A DNA stretch of 5,477 nt from JBBAFM01 sp041655415. GTDB lineage: Bacteria > Bacillota > Clostridia > Peptostreptococcales > JAAYPU01. The notes below the pieces were generated by a model, which did not search any database, was not told the DNA's origin, and saw only the letters and a list, made by a program, of their open reading frames with translations. This document shows, piece by piece, positions 5,017-5,477 of this stretch. Where the stretch lies: NCBI GenBank assembly GCA_964429195.1, contig CAYSBC010000090.1, forward strand, positions 1 to 5,477. Direction: 5' to 3'. Position 1 is the first letter of the stretch, and every line of letters begins with the position of its first letter. Both the position numbers and the translations under genes were made by a program.

Positions 5017-5477
5017 TTATACATCCATAGTTTTAATATTAGGGTCTAATATTAAATCCGCTTCTGTAGCTGCTAAAACTTGTTCAATGCTTACACCCGG
5101 TGCCGTTTCTTTTAAAACTAAGCCTTTGTTCGTTACCTCGATAACAGCAAGGTCCGTAACGATGATGTTAACACATTTAAGTCCTGTCAGCGGAACATCA
5201 CATTTGTTGACTATCTTTGATGTACCATCTTTAGAACAGTGTTCCATAGCGATAATAACCTTTAAATCTCCAGATACTAAGTCCATTCCTCCGCCTACGC
5301 CTACAGTAACAGCTCCCGGAACTTTCCAGTTGGCAAGGTTACCTTCTGCATCCACTTGTAATGCTCCCAGTATGGTCCAGTCTAAGTGGCCACCTCTTAC
5401 AATACCAAAAGATGTTGCACTGTCGAAGAATGCACCACCAGGTAGGATTGATACAAATTGATCGCTGGCATTGATTA
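5017..5477 (-). CDS. CoA-transferase beta subunit, AtoA/CtfB type (partial, 5' end off window)
   Basis: This is the C-terminal 152 residues of a family I CoA-transferase beta subunit. The frame stays open to the right edge, so the start lies outside; the GTG at 5355 is an internal Val codon, not a start. Strong family signatures are LPGGAFFDSATSFG (fragment residues 11-24), IVRGGHLDWTILGALQVD (25-42), GNLANWKVPG (45-54), GGGMDLVSG (61-69) and IIAMEHCSKDG (74-84). The catalytic Glu of this family lies in an ENG motif towards the N-terminus, beyond the edge, so activity cannot be confirmed here. Its alpha subunit most likely lies immediately upstream off window, making this a different transferase from the one at the left edge. 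It leads a tight run of genes ending at the first crotonase. The acid substrate (acetate, butyrate, acetoacetate or other) cannot be read from the sequence. Confidence 0.92.
   Translation of the reverse strand, partial: INASDQFVSILPGGAFFDSATSFGIVRGGHLDWTILGALQVDAEGNLANWKVPGAVTVGVGGGMDLVSGDLKVIIAMEHCSKDGTSKIVNKCDVPLTGLKCVNIIVTDLAVIEVTNKGLVLKETAPGVSIEQVLAATEADLILDPNIKTMDV

Noticed and set aside
5353..5355. GTG at 5355 as the start of a short 112-residue CoA-transferase fragment
   Set aside because: The same frame continues upstream with conserved family sequence to the window edge, so this codon is an internal Val.
5087..5461. Plus-strand open frame at the right edge
   Set aside because: It is antisense to the CoA-transferase beta subunit, which has strong family motifs.

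Overview
The window looks like chromosomal DNA from an anaerobic, low-GC Firmicute, most likely a fermenting member of the Clostridia. This is inferred from the AT-rich composition (about 40% GC in sampled stretches of the dehydrogenase gene, about 29% in the ferredoxin-like gene), strong AGGAGG-type ribosome binding sites, short intergenic spacers, and a gene set typical of butyrate or acetoacetate type acyl-CoA fermentation. The genus cannot be named from the sequence alone. All supported genes lie on the minus strand and read from right to left.

In transcription order, the first block is: the 3' part of a CoA-transferase beta subunit (AtoA/CtfB type, 5' end beyond the right edge); a FabD-like malonyltransferase-family protein; a 3-hydroxyacyl-CoA dehydrogenase (Hbd type); and a crotonase (enoyl-CoA hydratase). 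Spacers are 48, 57 and 20 bases. A strong intrinsic terminator follows the first crotonase. A second small block holds a Cys-rich iron-sulfur (ferredoxin-like) protein and a second crotonase that is a close paralogue of the first. A 437-base non-coding region comes next. At the left edge is the 5' part of a second CoA-transferase gene, an alpha subunit (AtoD/CtfA type). It is preceded by a near-consensus sigma-54 promoter and a clean Shine-Dalgarno site.

Taken together, the genes could activate a short-chain acid by CoA transfer and interconvert 3-oxoacyl-, 3-hydroxyacyl- and 2-enoyl-CoA (dehydrogenase and crotonases). Thiolase, acyl-CoA dehydrogenase and Etf genes are not in the window, so neither the direction nor the exact substrate is fixed. 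The unexpected parts are the FabD-like acyltransferase inside a beta-oxidation-type cluster, the iron-sulfur protein between two crotonases, a dehydrogenase whose cofactor pocket lacks the usual NAD-selecting Asp, and a mosaic crotonase duplication. No RNA genes, CRISPR arrays, insertion sequences or phage genes were seen.
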